From Adiantum capillus-veneris (lineage: Eukaryota; Streptophyta; Polypodiopsida; Polypodiales; Pteridaceae): a DNA stretch of 64,000 nucleotides. Shown here piece by piece: positions 35,117 through 47,150 of the stretch. The stretch lies in NCBI GenBank assembly GCA_014529385.2, contig CM043958.1, positions 140,206,234 through 140,270,233 of the forward strand, in the 5' to 3' direction. Every line of letters starts with the position of its first letter. The stretch's first letter is position 1. Below the pieces are notes generated by a model, which worked only from the letters and a program-made list of their open reading frames with translations, did no database searches and was not told the origin of the DNA. The translations under genes and the position numbers were made by a program.

Positions 35117-35740
35117 CTAGGGAGATACATAAATACGAAAGGGTCCTATGAACCAATCCTTGGTTCCTACAACCGAGGTCCTACCCCTATATTTCTTCAC
35201 ATCTTGACTATCAAAGTTTAGCACTTCAACTTGTGCATTGAAATTCACGTCTTCCTTTTCATACCATCCCTCTTCTCGTGATACATCCGTGGGTGGTAAT
35301 CCATTAAAGCAGTTTACATGAGCATGCCGTTCATTTACATCACCTCTGTAGAAATATCTACTCGAGCTCACTGCCACTTGTTGTGCTTGGGCAAAGTCAC
35401 TAATGCATCTTGGTTTCTCGTAGTCATCAAAGGTAACAGTAACGTTGTGAGGGTTGTATTTGAGAATAGGTCCATAGACACTATTAAACCAATCCTGGGA
35501 TACATAATAGAATCGGTTGCTGCTATTTGACTTCTTCCATACTCTGATTATGACATTCTCACAAAAGCCGTATCTTTGGTTTAACATAAGGGCCTTCTTA
35601 CTAAGTATGAGTTCACGACTTGGTCTGTCCAAAAGAGAACATACGTTAAGGTAAAGAACATATCCTTGCAATTTAACGTCACCATCTTGGATCTTTTCCT
35701 TTACCCAAAGTTGTGGGTTGGTCATAAATCTATCAGGCAC
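35117..35740 (-). CDS. Exon-like segment with relic copy at 23.6-24.2 kb
   Basis: Open frame of 207 codons: LWVKEKIQDGDVKLQGYVLY, RPSRELILSKKALMLNQRYG, VIIRVWKKSNSSNRFYYVSQ, YNPHNVTVTFDDYEKPRCIS, ending FNAQVEVLNFDSQDVKKYRG. This is the longest uninterrupted piece of the gene. The central pattern recurs in the fragment at 23649-24170, showing that the family is dispersed. No known domain is recognised. Confidence 0.45.
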   Translation of the reverse strand: MPDRFMTNPQLWVKEKIQDGDVKLQGYVLYLNVCSLLDRPSRELILSKKALMLNQRYGFCENVIIRVWKKSNSSNRFYYVSQDWFNSVYGPILKYNPHNVTVTFDDYEKPRCISDFAQAQQVAVSSSRYFYRGDVNERHAHVNCFNGLPPTDVSREEGWYEKEDVNFNAQVEVLNFDSQDVKKYRGRTSVVGTKDWFIGPFRIYVSP

Positions 35741-36017
35741 TTGTGTTCAATGTTCAGGCTGAGCTTAAATATTTAACTTCCATGCTGTGTAAGTGTTCGG
35801 TACGAGGTAGTCTTAGTCCCCTTCGAAACTCAAACCCCTTCAATTCCCGAATGAGGACTGAATCCAACCACATAATTGAAAAAGACTCTTTGTGCAAAGT
35901 CACTCGGGAGTTTATCTAGACAATTAAGAAGATCCATCTAAAACAAGACAAGAAGAGAGAAAACTTAGTACACATGTGAACCAAACCTGAGTCTACGCTT
36001 CTTCTATTCATCAAAAT

Positions 36018-36544
36018 TTGACTTTTATGATTTCATTACAATATTATGGGTGTCTCGGAGCTAACTCTCTAAATATTCTTTTAACTCTTATGACAGGGTA
36101 TTCCCTCAGACCTCCCACTCAACAACATGGTCTGTACTTATCTTCTACCTTTTCTTTTCCTATGACAGCTGCAAGAGCTTCAAACTTCTTAGCAGCTTCG
36201 GCAATCCTTAACATTTTGGGAGTGCATTGCCAAGTAGTATAACATGTCTTCTAGGCGTAGCCATTATTGAATTGAAGTATCATGAGGTTAGCAAACCAAT
36301 CTCTTCGACTGTCGTCAATATAGAAGAAGAATTGATGGAAGGGTTCTTGGTGACGGGTAAGGTAACTACAGTCAACACTCTTCCCACAAATTGTGCTTCC
36401 TGGCATGCCAAAGACTTTGGTCCTGATTTCTAAGTAAAAGAGTTCCTGTTCATCCCTTGACAACCATGTTGCCATATTGCTAAACACTATGGCCAAAACC
36501 TCATTCTCGTGGCTAAAGCATTCAGATGTCACTCTCGGAGCCAT
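36018..36544 (-). CDS. N-terminal segments of the transposase-like gene
   Basis: The ATG at 36544 opens MAPRVTSECFSHENEVLAIV, followed by WLSRDEQELFYLEIRTKVFG, CGKSVDCSYLTRHQEPFHQF and YIDDSRRDWFANLMILQFNN, to a stop at 36251. A second coding-like stretch on the same strand (about 36230-36018) reads LRIAEAAKKFEALAAVIGKE and VGGLREYPVIRVKRIFRELA with one stop. Plus-strand ORFs here are shadows. I infer this is the 5' end of the gene; its promoter was not identified. Confidence 0.4.
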
Positions 36545-36719
36545 TTATTACTACAAAACAAACATTCAAAGAAATTATAACGCCGTTGTTGAACACTTCA
36601 ACCACCTTACCACAACTCTAACCAAACACTTCCACTCAAGAAGACAAGTCAAACAAGTACCACCAACCAATGTCACTTATAGATGCATCATGAATACAAT
36701 ATCCTTTCTCAAATAACAT

Positions 36720-37076
36720 GCATGAATGCGTGCACAATGCATAACTAACCCAACTAGTATCATACTTTAGGCTATCCCCATAACTTTAAGCATAGGCTGT
36801 GATACCAGGTGAGAGATACCCCTAGTTGGGGGTCTATGCAAAAAATATGCAATTTACACCTTTATACAATTTTCAATATACATTAGAGTTGCGGAAGCAT
36901 TTGCATAGGGGAGGAGTCCTTAGTGCTTGACCAAGCATGGAGTTTAGGCCATGAGCCGAACTGCATTCAGAGGTACCTAGCGACTAGTGCTACCCCTGAA
37001 TGGGTGTTATGAATGAAAGCATACTCGAGAAAATATAACATTGTGGAGGGTGAATATATGTGTACACCGCGTTGCG

Positions 37077-37148
<72 letters not shown>

Positions 37149-40100
37149 AGTGGAGGGTGAAATATAATGCACAAAGACATGAGAGAATGACAACAAAGAA
37201 TCTTTAAATGCCACATCTAAATGAAACATGCAACCATGTATTAATGCAATAACAAAATTTGGGTATACCATAACATCAAAAAGTTTATGACAAAATAACT
37301 AGCAGAGCACAAGACCCTGTGTAGGGATCGACCAGTCCACCCATCCACATCCGCTCTACTACGGACATAGAGAATTTCACTTCGTCGGGAGCGAGCCAGA
37401 ACACCTCCAACCTATCTAAGCCAGACATAAGCTGATGTCGCTTTGCCTCCCTCCATGAACCCGAACTCTGAAAGGATCCCAAGTACCAACAGGTGGTAGG
37501 GCATCAACACCAACCATACCAATTTATGCACCACGCCTCTTTGATGCCCATCATCGGATGTTTAGGCGAAGCCAAGGTAAAATCCGTGACGTGTTAGCCG
37601 TGTAGGTCATTCAACCCCCGACGCACTAACCGTGTAGATGAGCCTAACAAAAATAAGAAGACTTAGGCAGCACCCCCGATCCAGCAAATCCCCAGGTCAA
37701 CGACGCTTTAGTCTAAGTCTAAGCGATGTAGGTGATCCTAGTTTTGTAGCGACGCTGCCATGAGAAACATAACACGTGAGTCCAATCACAATAGCACTTT
37801 CCATATGCACAAACAACCCTTTCCAAGCAGTTAGAATGTACAGGGTCTCTACCCTTACACGTCTATCATAAACCATCTAGATCACTTGATGATCCAATCC
37901 CAAAAACCATAAACCATAATCCAATCATATGACATGGGTGAGCACTCCACCCAACTCGAGTGAGGCACGATCAATCCTGCATAACCACTTTAGAATATAA
38001 CATGGCTGCAAAAATTTCAGTAGCATAACCAAATCTAGAAAAAAAACCATGAGCCACACCGGCTTCCACCATAAAATCACAACCATAATCCATGAGGGAA
38101 TCTTAGCCCGTAACCACCAATCATAATCACACTAAACCAACTCCCACACTTAGAATTTGACATAACCCCTGCAATCAATCGGAGTCCGTACACATGTGAC
38201 TCTTAAGACGTGATCCTTTCATGCATAAAAAGAGTCCGACCAGCAAGTAATCATGATATAAAGATCCAATTTTGACAACATCCAACCATGCAAAGTTGAT
38301 GCATCACATCTGCACTTCACCTCCCTAGCACATAGAGCTAGTTTTTGACCTAGAGGGGTGGAAAGCAATCATAACCATGCATATGAGGCAACCACATCGA
38401 TCCATAAGTTTTCATTCCTCATATGATAACATTCCATCACCATAAACATGATCCAGAATAGATCTGACCTTTAGGTCAACCATAAACCATAACTTTATAC
38501 ATATGCAAAAAACAACTTTTTGGCATTTTTGGGAGCATGCAAAACAGGCAAATGAAAGTATTTGACCTCAAACCAATGCCATCAAGTTTAGCTCCATAAT
38601 ATATACTATAACTCTATCACATTACTTCACCTATATGGTACTCACACAACAAATGGTAACCCAAAAAGAAAGCTACTTTAATCATATCTGCCTATGCGGT
38701 TCGAGATGTCTAACCATATACTCTCACGTAAGTTTATGGCCATCTAATAGCTGATATCAACTCACCAAAACAAACCATAAATCATACATAAACGGCTCAG
38801 TTAACTTACGACGTCATATGGTACTCCCCTTGGTAGCACCCCTACACGTGTAGATAAAACCGGTTATGGAACGATTAATAACTCGCATTTGTGAGGTGAT
38901 AACGGAGACCTAAATACATTTATCATCAAATTTTCAATTGGTTAAGTGGGGTTGCCCATCTGATGAATCTATATAGTGGTTCTCCAAGAAACCTCGAGTA
39001 AAAAAATTTGGTCGTGTGGTGGACAACAAGCTGTTTTCTGACCATATTTCTTAGTTCATGCGTGATTTTCATATGACACAGAAGAGAGAAAATGTTCTAA
39101 ATGATGTGTTTTATCTCTGGTGTAAAGGGTTTGGGTTGATTCATAATGGTTTGTGAGTTATGACCAAAACAATGTTCCTACCACCTCTATGACGTGAAAC
39201 GAAAAGCGTTTTTTATGCACGCACATGATCATAAACGTATCATGTGCATAAATAAGCGTGTTAAACATGATAAAATAATCATGGGGAAACTTCATACGTA
39301 CTCGGTTAATCCATACATGCACTCGTATACAAAAAAACAATCACCAAGAGGGCGAATACTAAGAAAAACGACATAGAGAGAGAGATGATGATGGCTATGG
39401 AGTTTAGAGCTTCTCACCATGCTTTAGAATGGATTAGGGGCTGTCAAAAATATTCTTGCTTTTCCGCAAGAGAGCGGTGCTGAGAGCTATATAGAGGTAT
39501 TCGCCACAAAAGCTTCCGGAGAGCGCGTACACCGTGAAATGAGAGGAGAGTTAGTAAGCAAGTAGAGAGAGAATATTCTTCTTCTTCTTCTTCTTCCCGA
39601 GAGAGAAGAGCGTGGAGATTGTGATGAAGATCTTACACCACTCTGTATAATAGATATGTATAGCCTTGAGGTAGTAGACACAACAGACGACACTGAAAAC
39701 TGAGGCTTGCAGGTGAATTTATAGGCTCTGTAGTTGGAGTAACTCCCAAACAGAAATCTAGCGCTAGTTTTTGGCCCAAGAATAGCTTCCTGCTTTTGGC
39801 AACTTTGCTAAAAACATGCCTTTGCTTTTGGTGGTCAACTTTCCCACTTACCACTCAATTTTTATAGCAAAATTGGCCAATTGAACAGTATCCGACCAAC
39901 TAATGGAAACCGTAGCTAGCTTATGCAGCACTGTAATGTCCCGACATAATTATGACTTTCCCGTACTACCCCAGCATATTTACGGTACCGCTTTTTATAT
40001 CCCGTTTGGTCTCGTTTTTGCTTCGAGTGATCATTTTTAAATCCGACGGAGACTAAAATTAATTTTTTTATGTTTAGGTCATTATAAAAAGCACATTGCT

Positions 40101-40690
40101 TTTCAAAAATGTTGAAAAGCACGAAAAGCTAAAAATAGTGTAAAAAGCAAAATTTTCTAAAATTGACCTACGGGAATAAGAAAGCAGACTCGCTTTTCAT
40201 TAAAAAGCACTACAAATCAGAAAAGCTCAAAATAGCGTGAAAAGCACTCACAAAACAGATTTGTACAAAATTGAACCTTAGCTTCCCCAAAACACATAGA
40301 TCAAGGATCCAACCTTGCTTTTGCAAAAAAAGCACCTAAAAACATAAAAAGCATGAAAAAGCTAAAAATAGTGGATTTTTTCAAAACTGAACCAAACGTT
40401 CGTCTAATCTACTTGAACATGGAAACGGCCTTGCTTTTTACTTTAGAACCTCCTAATATTATCAATCAAGTATCTTAAATCAAAATTTGACAAAACAGAT
40501 ATTGAAAGCTATGTTTTTCTTATTTTCAGAAGAGACCCAAAAATTGGGGATTTTACAACCATGAGTAGGCGTATATGAATAATCCATTCTCTTGCCTGAA
40601 AAATACTTCTCTCCACCTTCATCTTCCTATTTCCGCACAATTCCTTTCTCCCCGCTGGGTTGTTAGGGTTTGGAAAGGAGGGTTATACCA
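36720..40690. other. Long stretch without a supported gene
   Basis: AT-rich non-coding DNA. An imperfect inverted repeat CCCAACTAGTATC (36749-36761) with GATACCCCTAGTTGGG (36815-36830) lies at the left. Runs of AACCATAA/ACCATAATC sequence fill 37.8-38.8 kb, and AAAAGC/GCTTTT-rich sequence occupies 39.9-40.5 kb. No ORF with a recognisable domain. It may contain old LTR or spacer sequence. Confidence 0.4.
37080..37144. repeat. (GA)n microsatellite
   Basis: About 65 bases of uninterrupted GA. Confidence 0.97.
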
Positions 40691-40699
40691 TGGAATCTT

Positions 40700-41028
40700 G
40701 AAGACACCATCTTCTTGAATCAAGCAAGGCTCCGCAAGAGCACAAACATGTATTGTAACAAAGCTCTCTTTTGAGAGGATTATAATACAAGTCATTTTGG
40801 AGGGGGGACGAGCTCCAAGAAAATCTAGTTCTCATTGAGTTGTCAACCTTAATTAGTTATTCTCTTTGAATTATGTACATGATTAAAGTTTTTTTAATGT
40901 GTGTTTGTGTAAATAAATCAGCGTGACACAACCTATGTTCTCCTTGCTATCTTTCTCTTAAGGAAAAAAAATCTCCTTTCATAATTGAATTTTGTTGAAC
41001 TTTAAAGTAAGTGTTAGATTCTCTGACA
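40700..41028 (+). mobile_element. 3' part of the 5' LTR, chromovirus copy 1
   Basis: Shares with 54.85-55.31 kb and 62.76-63.08 kb the order: ATCTTCTTGAATCA/ATCTTCATGGCATCA, TATAATACAAG, TTTTGGAGGGGGGAC, then a CT-rich stretch ending in ...TGACA, directly before a primer-binding site. Similarity fades upstream of about 40700, so the U3 part is lost or too diverged to see. Confidence 0.7.
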
Positions 41029-41029
41029 T

Positions 41030-41041
41030 TGGTATCAGAGC
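41030..41041 (+). other. Primer-binding site, initiator tRNA-Met
   Basis: Exact TGGTATCAGAGC, the usual plant LTR-retrotransposon priming site, one base after the LTR-terminal CA (41027-41028). Confidence 0.92.
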
Positions 41042-41120
41042 TAAGGTTTCTATTTTCTTGCCTAAGAAGAGAGGTCCTTGAGTGATCTAAGAAAGAATTA
41101 GCATACACATATATGGAAAT

Positions 41121-42686
41121 TTAATTATGGTTCAACATAATCAAGAGAATGTAATTAATATTGACAACTTAGATTTGGCTCATGGTATAGCATTTGATGA
41201 TGATTGCAGAGTCGTCAACTACCTTGTTGACAAGTTACATGAAGCAACCCCAAGTTGCAAGAGGAGGTTTTAAGCCAAATTCAAGCTCTTCAAGCCCAAG
41301 TTCCCCCAAGTTCCCAAGAAGAGAGAATTCCTGTGAAGCCTCCAAGTGATAACTCCAAAAGAGAAATATCTTTGGGTAATGAAGAGGAGATTCCAAAGGA
41401 TCTCCAAGGCAAACACTTGATGAAGAAGAAGTACATCCTGAAATTTCAAGGGAGAGGTATGAAAGCGATACTCCACCTACCTCTGAACGTGATGCTGCCC
41501 CAAGAAGACGGCGGGCATGGTGGTCACTTACTCCTCCCAAAATTATGAGGAAGTGTTCAAGTACTCCCTCACATACCAATCCAAAGAAGGGAGAAAGAAA
41601 TCCAAGCAAGAAAGTGGTCACCATCTTTGTTGTCTTCCTACTCTTCTTCTTCTTTATCATCATCACCATTTTCTGACTAAGAGGACATTGACTTACCATC
41701 CAAGAGAGAGAAGAGAAGGGTAAATAGAGGAGCTATGTAGAATGGAAGAGGTCACATAAGTTGAAGAAATTCAAAGAGGGAGGAAAGAACAACAACTTTC
41801 TTACCTATGATGGAACTTTTGGAGCAACTGACAAAGTACTGCCCTTTATCCAACAATTTGACGTAGCTTTCTTGGAATCTTCAAAGCTTCAAAATGTTTC
41901 TATGCACTTCCAAAAGTTAGCCCGTCAATGGTGGCCAAGTCTACGTAGTCAAGGTGAGTCTCCAAAGCCTTGAAAAGCTTTGAGGATTGCTATTACAAAG
42001 CAATTTCTTCCAGTGATACCAAATACAAAGTTCTCATGGAATTGAAGATGGCCCCATATGAGTTTGTCCAAAAGTATGTGGATAAGTTTTGGGAACTACA
42101 TCTCAAAGCCCACTGTCTACAAAAAGATAGATTTTGTGGAACAAATGAAAATGTTTTGTGTTGGCCTATCTGAGGAGATGAGAGAGTATGTCCACTCACA
42201 AAGACATAAAACTATTACAGAGGTCATACATCATACCATGGTCTCTTCGAGGATTCATTTCAAACAAGGGACCAAGAAGGGTTCCAAGCCAATGGAAGCC
42301 AAAGAGTCAAATGAGCCAAAGGGGAAGAACAATGCGACATAGAATTCTCCCAAGGCTAACAACAACAAAAACAAAGGAAAGGCAAAAGGAAAGGGCTACA
42401 AAGGTAAAAATAAACTTTCTCTTGAAGAGGTTAAACGTTATTATAAAGACAACAAGTTTTTCAAGTGTGGAGAGCAAGGTCATATTTCATGTGCATGTCC
42501 CAAGAGAAGTGAACGTAATGACCCTCCTAGAGCCACCATGGTGGAAACCCTAAAAGAGGAAGGCCATTGTAAAGGAGCACCAGTCTCTTATGCTTGGGGA
42601 AAAGTAAGTGAGCATGATGCTTTCATATTGTTTGACCCTGGCTCTACTCACAACTTCATTTCTGTTGAGCTAGCTACCAAGCTATG
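41121..42686 (+). pseudogene. Chromovirus copy 1: gag and protease, decayed
   Basis: Begins near 41128 with MVQHNQENVINIDNLDLAHG. Gag pieces follow in shifting frames: LKKFKEGGKNNNFLTYDGTF, SEEMREYVHSQRHKTITEVI and a Lys-rich linker. The zinc knuckle at about 42460-42500 reads FFKCGEQGHISCAC with the first Cys replaced by Phe. Protease follows: FILFDPGSTHNFISVELATK near 42630 with an intact D-P-G-S-T loop, then a stop. The same gene order and motifs occur in copies at 55.4 and 60.1 kb. Several stops and shifts make it non-functional. Confidence 0.8.
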
Positions 42687-42689
42687 AAT

Positions 42690-43960
42690 TCATGAACTTG
42701 AGATGGGAGATATGGTACACGCAAGATAAAGAAGATATCTTCATCCCTCCACTCAAGCATGAAGAGGGGCACCATGGTTTGATCGAATGGCTGCCACTAT
42801 GAAGTTTCCTAACAGAAAAGTCCTCTTTCCCATCAAGGCAAGGATGTTGTGCTTGTTTTTAATAGTGTGGGCAACACTATAGCTCTTGTACAGACTCAAA
42901 CTTAAGACAAACTAAAGAAAATATCTCATTCTTGTATGGTTTTTGTCAAGGAGTCTAAGGAAGATGCATGTGTTCTTAATGAAGTTAAAGATGAAACTAA
43001 AGAGGAGCTAGAACTTTCTAATTTTCTAATGAGTTTCAAGGTGTGTTTATGGATGAAATTCATAGGGATCTACCTCTCAGAACGGCACAAGACGATCATT
43101 ATATAGAGCTTCTACTTGGTAGCTCACCTCCTAATAAGCTTCATCATCAAGTCTCATAGGCTTAGCACGACATTATCAACTACTCAAAGACTATCAAGAA
43201 ACATAAGTTGCATCTTTAGGCAATATTACAAATTTTGAGAGACAATAAGCTTTACATTAATCAAAAGAAGAATATTTTTTTCTTAAAAGGGATTTAGTAT
43301 TTAGGGCTTATTATCTCTCGGGAAGGGATCCAAATGGACCCTCCAAAGTTGGAGGTAATAAAAGAATGGCCTATACCAACATATCTACATGAATTGAGAA
43401 GCTTTATAGCAATGTGTGCATACTATAGACACTTCATAGAAAAGTTCTCATTTATAGCAGTCCATTGTATGATTTGACTACGAACAAGGTTAAAGCCTTG
43501 TATGGATTGCAAAAGAGAATAAAGCTTTTGAAAATTTAAAGGAAAAGCTTATCTCTCTACCGGTTCATATTACCAAACCTTTCAAAGCCTTTTGAGGTCC
43601 AATGTGATGCTTGTGGACAATGCCTTGGAGCTGTTTTTCTTCAAGAAGGGCATGCCATAGCATATGAAAGTAGGAGATTGGATGACCATTAAAAGAATCT
43701 AGGCATATATGAAAAAGATCTTTTAGATAACTTACATGCCCTAGATGCTTGGAAGCATTATCTCCTAGGTACTCCAATTGTTTTGCGCATAGACCATCAA
43801 AGTCTTAAATAGTTTTTGACAAAAAATAAATTGACTGAGAAGCAAATTAGGTGGGCAAACACTCTCTCACAGTCTAATTTTTATATTTCTCACATAGCTA
43901 GTAAGCACAACCAATTGGCCAATGCACTTTTACGAAGGCCAAGGGTGAATACTATATCAA
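42690..43960 (+). pseudogene. Chromovirus copy 1: protease end, remnant RT and RNase H
   Basis: After GAPWFDRMAATMKF (end of the protease) the pol region runs LLLGSSPPNKLHHQVS and then jumps to IINYSKTIKKHKLHL and LQILRDNKLYINQKKNIFFL, the sequence normally just after the RT active site. The fingers and palm including the YxDD motif are missing, a deletion at about 43158-43175. The thumb (QMDPPKLEVIKEWPIPT) and RNase H (FEVQCDACGQCLGAVFLQEG, AWKHYLLGTPIVLRIDHQSL) are still readable through several stops. Confidence 0.75.
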
Positions 43961-45420
43961 TAGCTACTCAGAATGATCTATCCTCTATGATAGATGAATA
44001 TGCTACAGATCCAAACTTCAACTATGTAATGTCAGCTATTTCACTAGTAAAGAAAGAGAAACCATACAATGTGCAAGATGGTTATCTTCTCTACGGAAAT
44101 AGGCTATGTGTTACACATAATTTACGTGAAAGGTTATGTATGTATCTTAGGCTCCACCTTATGGGGGACATAGAGGGATTCAAGCTACTCTCAAGGAAGT
44201 GGAGATGTACTTCTATTGGCAAAAAATGAAGGCAAACATATCAAAACAAAAAGTATGATAGAGGGAAGCAACTTCTCTTACTTTAGCCATTGCCTATACC
44301 CGATTCTCGATGGAAAAGTATATCCATGGATTTTATCTTTGTATTACCCAAGTCTATACATGGGAATACAGGAATATGGACAATAGTAGAATGGTTTAGC
44401 AAGCAAGCACATTTCATACCGGTCAAAAAGACTATTAAAGCACACCATATGGCAACCCTCTTTATCTCGGAGGTCTTTAAGTACCATGGCTTACCAATGT
44501 CTATAGTATCCGATAGAGATCCAAGAATGACCAGTAACTTTTGGAAGGGTCTCTTTGAGAATTTGGATACTAAGTTGATTTTCTCTTTGGCCTATCTCAC
44601 ACAGACAAATAGCCAAAGTGAGATAGCAAATTCAAATATCATTGATCTAATTAAAGCCTATGTTATGGAAGTAGATCAAAGAGATCAATGGAAAAAATAT
44701 TTACCCTTAGTAGAATATGCGTACAATAACATTGTACATACTTCTACAGGAAAGGCACCCTTCAAAGTAGTTGAAGGAAGACCCAAACTCCCATTGATAG
44801 TCAAGAAACTTGGGAACATATTTGCTACTGATGAGTATAACAGAGATCTTAAAGAATATTTTTGAAAGATCAAAGAAGCTATATCCATCATGAAAAAGAA
44901 GAAAAAATCTGATGCTGATAAGCATATATGATCCTTGACCTTCAAAGAAAATGATTGGGTATTGCTCAAGTTTCCAAAATCATGCCTAAGTCATACTACG
45001 AGCAAGGGAACACAAGGACGCTCAAACGAGTCACCAAAAATATTATGCTAAGCTAGAAAAAAGATATTATACCCATTTCAAATTCTAAATCCAATCAATG
45101 AAATAGCTTACAAGTTAAGGTTACCAAGTACCTAGCTCATTCGTAATGCCTTTCATGTGAGCCTCTTGAAACCTTATAAGAGTGAGCCACCCAAAGAACT
45201 AGTAATTGAAGAACCACCCAAGTTTGAGTATCAAGAAGAGATTGTGAAACCAAAGAGAGCATCATACAACACAAAGACAAGGTTTTAAGCAGTGGTAAGA
45301 TTATCCAACGGTACCTTGTCAAATTTAAGAATTATACTTTTGAAGATGTAAGGTGGATGCAAGACATCAAGCTAAAGGATAATGTGAACCTTCTACATAC
45401 TTACAATGACTCATGTCAAA
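43816..45420 (+). pseudogene. Chromovirus copy 1: integrase and chromodomain
   Basis: Open pieces 43816-44229 and 44290-44865 cover the end of RNase H, the linker and the integrase core. Catalytic residues are visible in SISMDFIFVLPKS (Asp), MSIVSDRDPRMTS (Asp) and NSQSEIANSN (Glu). The zinc-binding HHCC region is largely gone at 44230-44289. A C-terminal domain (WVLLKFPKS, AFHVSLLKPYK) and a chromodomain-like end (KIIQRYLVKFKNYTFEDVRW, about 45300-45360) follow. The chromodomain marks it as a Ty3/gypsy chromovirus, a group in which this domain targets integration to marked chromatin. Stops after 44865 make it inactive. Confidence 0.85.
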
Positions 45421-45775
45421 GGTAAGCATCAGATGTGAACAAAGTATATTTCATAAATAATTTTGTCTTCTTTTGACTCTAAGATTTCTTTTCAAATGCT
45501 CATAAGTTTTAAGTGTATGCATACAATGAATCAAGCTTGTGACAACTTTTTCTCTCAAGCATCTAGTAGACCTTGCCAGCCTCCTATGGAAAGCTATGAA
45601 AGATGATTAGGGCTAAGTAAAGACATGCTTGTGATAGATAAGCCTTCCAAGCACCAAGTAAAATTAGTCTCTCCAATGTGGAAGAATGCCGACGGGTAAA
45701 AAGGGAGCCTCTGTCCAAAGCAACATGACTAACTATGACTTTATTTTCTCGCCCCATAGTCGAGGAAGACTATGA

Positions 45776-45788
45776 TTTTGAGGGAGAG
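45776..45788 (+). other. Polypurine tract of chromovirus copy 1
   Basis: TTTTGAGGGAGAG directly before the 3' LTR; this is the plus-strand priming site expected at this place. Confidence 0.8.
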
Positions 45789-45792
45789 TTAA

Positions 45793-46945
45793 TGTTATGA
45801 ATATTAATTTTTAACCTTCTAAAATTATTTTCCAACTTAAATTGGCCACTTAATTCTAGGAAAAATAAAAAGAAAACAAGTGAAATTAATTAAGCGCTAA
45901 TGGACCAACCCGGTCAAGGCTTGGGACCAAAAAGGAAAAAGTCCATAAAAGAGCAAGGGTAATTTCTAACTAGTTATCTCAGTGATAGGTGTAGGTCAAC
46001 AAAGGATAATTGTATCCCAAGCCTTGATCAAAGTTATAGGACAAAGGAGATCATCGACAATAATTATACGAGTCTAAAAAAAGAAAGTGACTGTGCTAAG
46101 CTCAAGTCCTTAGAATAACTCTTTAGACTCTAAGTATGACTCTAAGTATTAACTCTTTAGACTCTAAGTATGAAGTCTGGGAAGCCTTAGGGGGAAATTC
46201 TAACTTGCCACAAAATGTCTAAATTTAGTAGATTTTGGGATCAGCTTGATGGCACCTCCAAAGCACTATGCTAAGGTCTTGCACATGAGGTGAAAGTTTT
46301 AAAGCCCAAAGGGTGAGTTTTTTATTTTTACCAAAAGTTTATCCTAATCTAACTCCTAAATTAGGCTGTAGCCCCAGGTCATCTTCATAAGCCTCCAAGG
46401 TTTGTACAAAGGTCCTTGCACCCAATTTAATTACTTAAAAGGTAAGTTTATGATTTTTATTAAATGAACGGGAAAGGCTAAAGACCAAGGTTAGATCAGC
46501 CCTTCCTCATTTGGTATGTTGACATTAGTATTTCTTTACTAAGCTTGACTAGGTCACATGTCTAAAGTATCACACACTTGCTTTGTGTGAACTCAACAAG
46601 TGTGTGTGGTGTGTGCACTTGCCAAGAAGAGTCCAAGAAAAGTGGGGGCGAGTTCTAGCATGCAAGGCAAGAGGGGACAAGTATTGGACATGCTTGAGTT
46701 GCACTAGGATGTGTTCCCACCTCATTGGTCAAGAGTGAAGCATTCTAATTCAAGTCTAGTTGCACACTAGCATAAGCATAAAAGGGGTGGCTCGTGGGGA
46801 TTTTTGGCATGTTCTTGCTCCTCTCACACACTCTCTCAACTGCCCAAGATTGGCAAAGCAATCTCTCTCTCTTTCTCTCTCCCTCTCTCATGGGAGCTCT
46901 AGAGACGGAGTCTATGCTCAAGCTCTTGGCTATGGATGCAAATAC
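45793..46945 (+). mobile_element. 3' LTR of chromovirus copy 1, truncated
   Basis: Starts TGTTATGAATATTAATT just after the polypurine tract. It contains the CTCTTGGCTATGGATGCAAAT segment near 46920 that also occurs in the LTRs at about 54.56 and 62.48 kb (CTTGGCTATGGAGTGCAAAT, CTTGGCTTTGTGATGCAAAT). The remaining ~0.5 kb of LTR, including the TTTTGGAGGGGGGAC part, is absent and unrelated sequence follows. Confidence 0.65.
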
Positions 46946-46954
46946 AAGCCAATG

Positions 46955-47150
46955 ACTCTATATAGAATAACTTACAGCTGGGTCAATGCCATCAAAAAGT
47001 AGGAGGAGATGTTTGCAACCTTAAGTATATATGTTTGAAAGCATGTTGTATCACGACCTCTTTCACCTGCTTTCTTTGTGCACACACTTTAAACTCTTTA
47101 ACTTGTCCTTGAAAGCCTCCACAAAATCATTGTGTTGCCTCCTCTTCCTT
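46955..47150 (-). repeat. Inverted dispersed repeat of 24.55-24.70 kb
   Basis: Read on the minus strand it gives CACAATGATTTTGTGGAGG, GACAAGTTAAAGAGTTTAAA and ATACAACATGCTTTC in the same order and spacing as plus-strand 24548-24700. Both copies read in frame as KLKSLKCVHKE-like sequence with stops, so they are probably fragments of one transposon gene. Confidence 0.75.

Noticed and set aside
36749-36830. Inverted CCCAACTAG...CTAGTTGGG as the right terminus of the 27-36 kb unit
   Set aside because: Both arms lie on the same side within 80 bases and nothing matching is found at the left edge, so it is a local hairpin rather than a terminal repeat.
41235-41699. 154-codon minus-strand ORF
   Set aside because: Antisense to the decayed gag of chromovirus copy 1.
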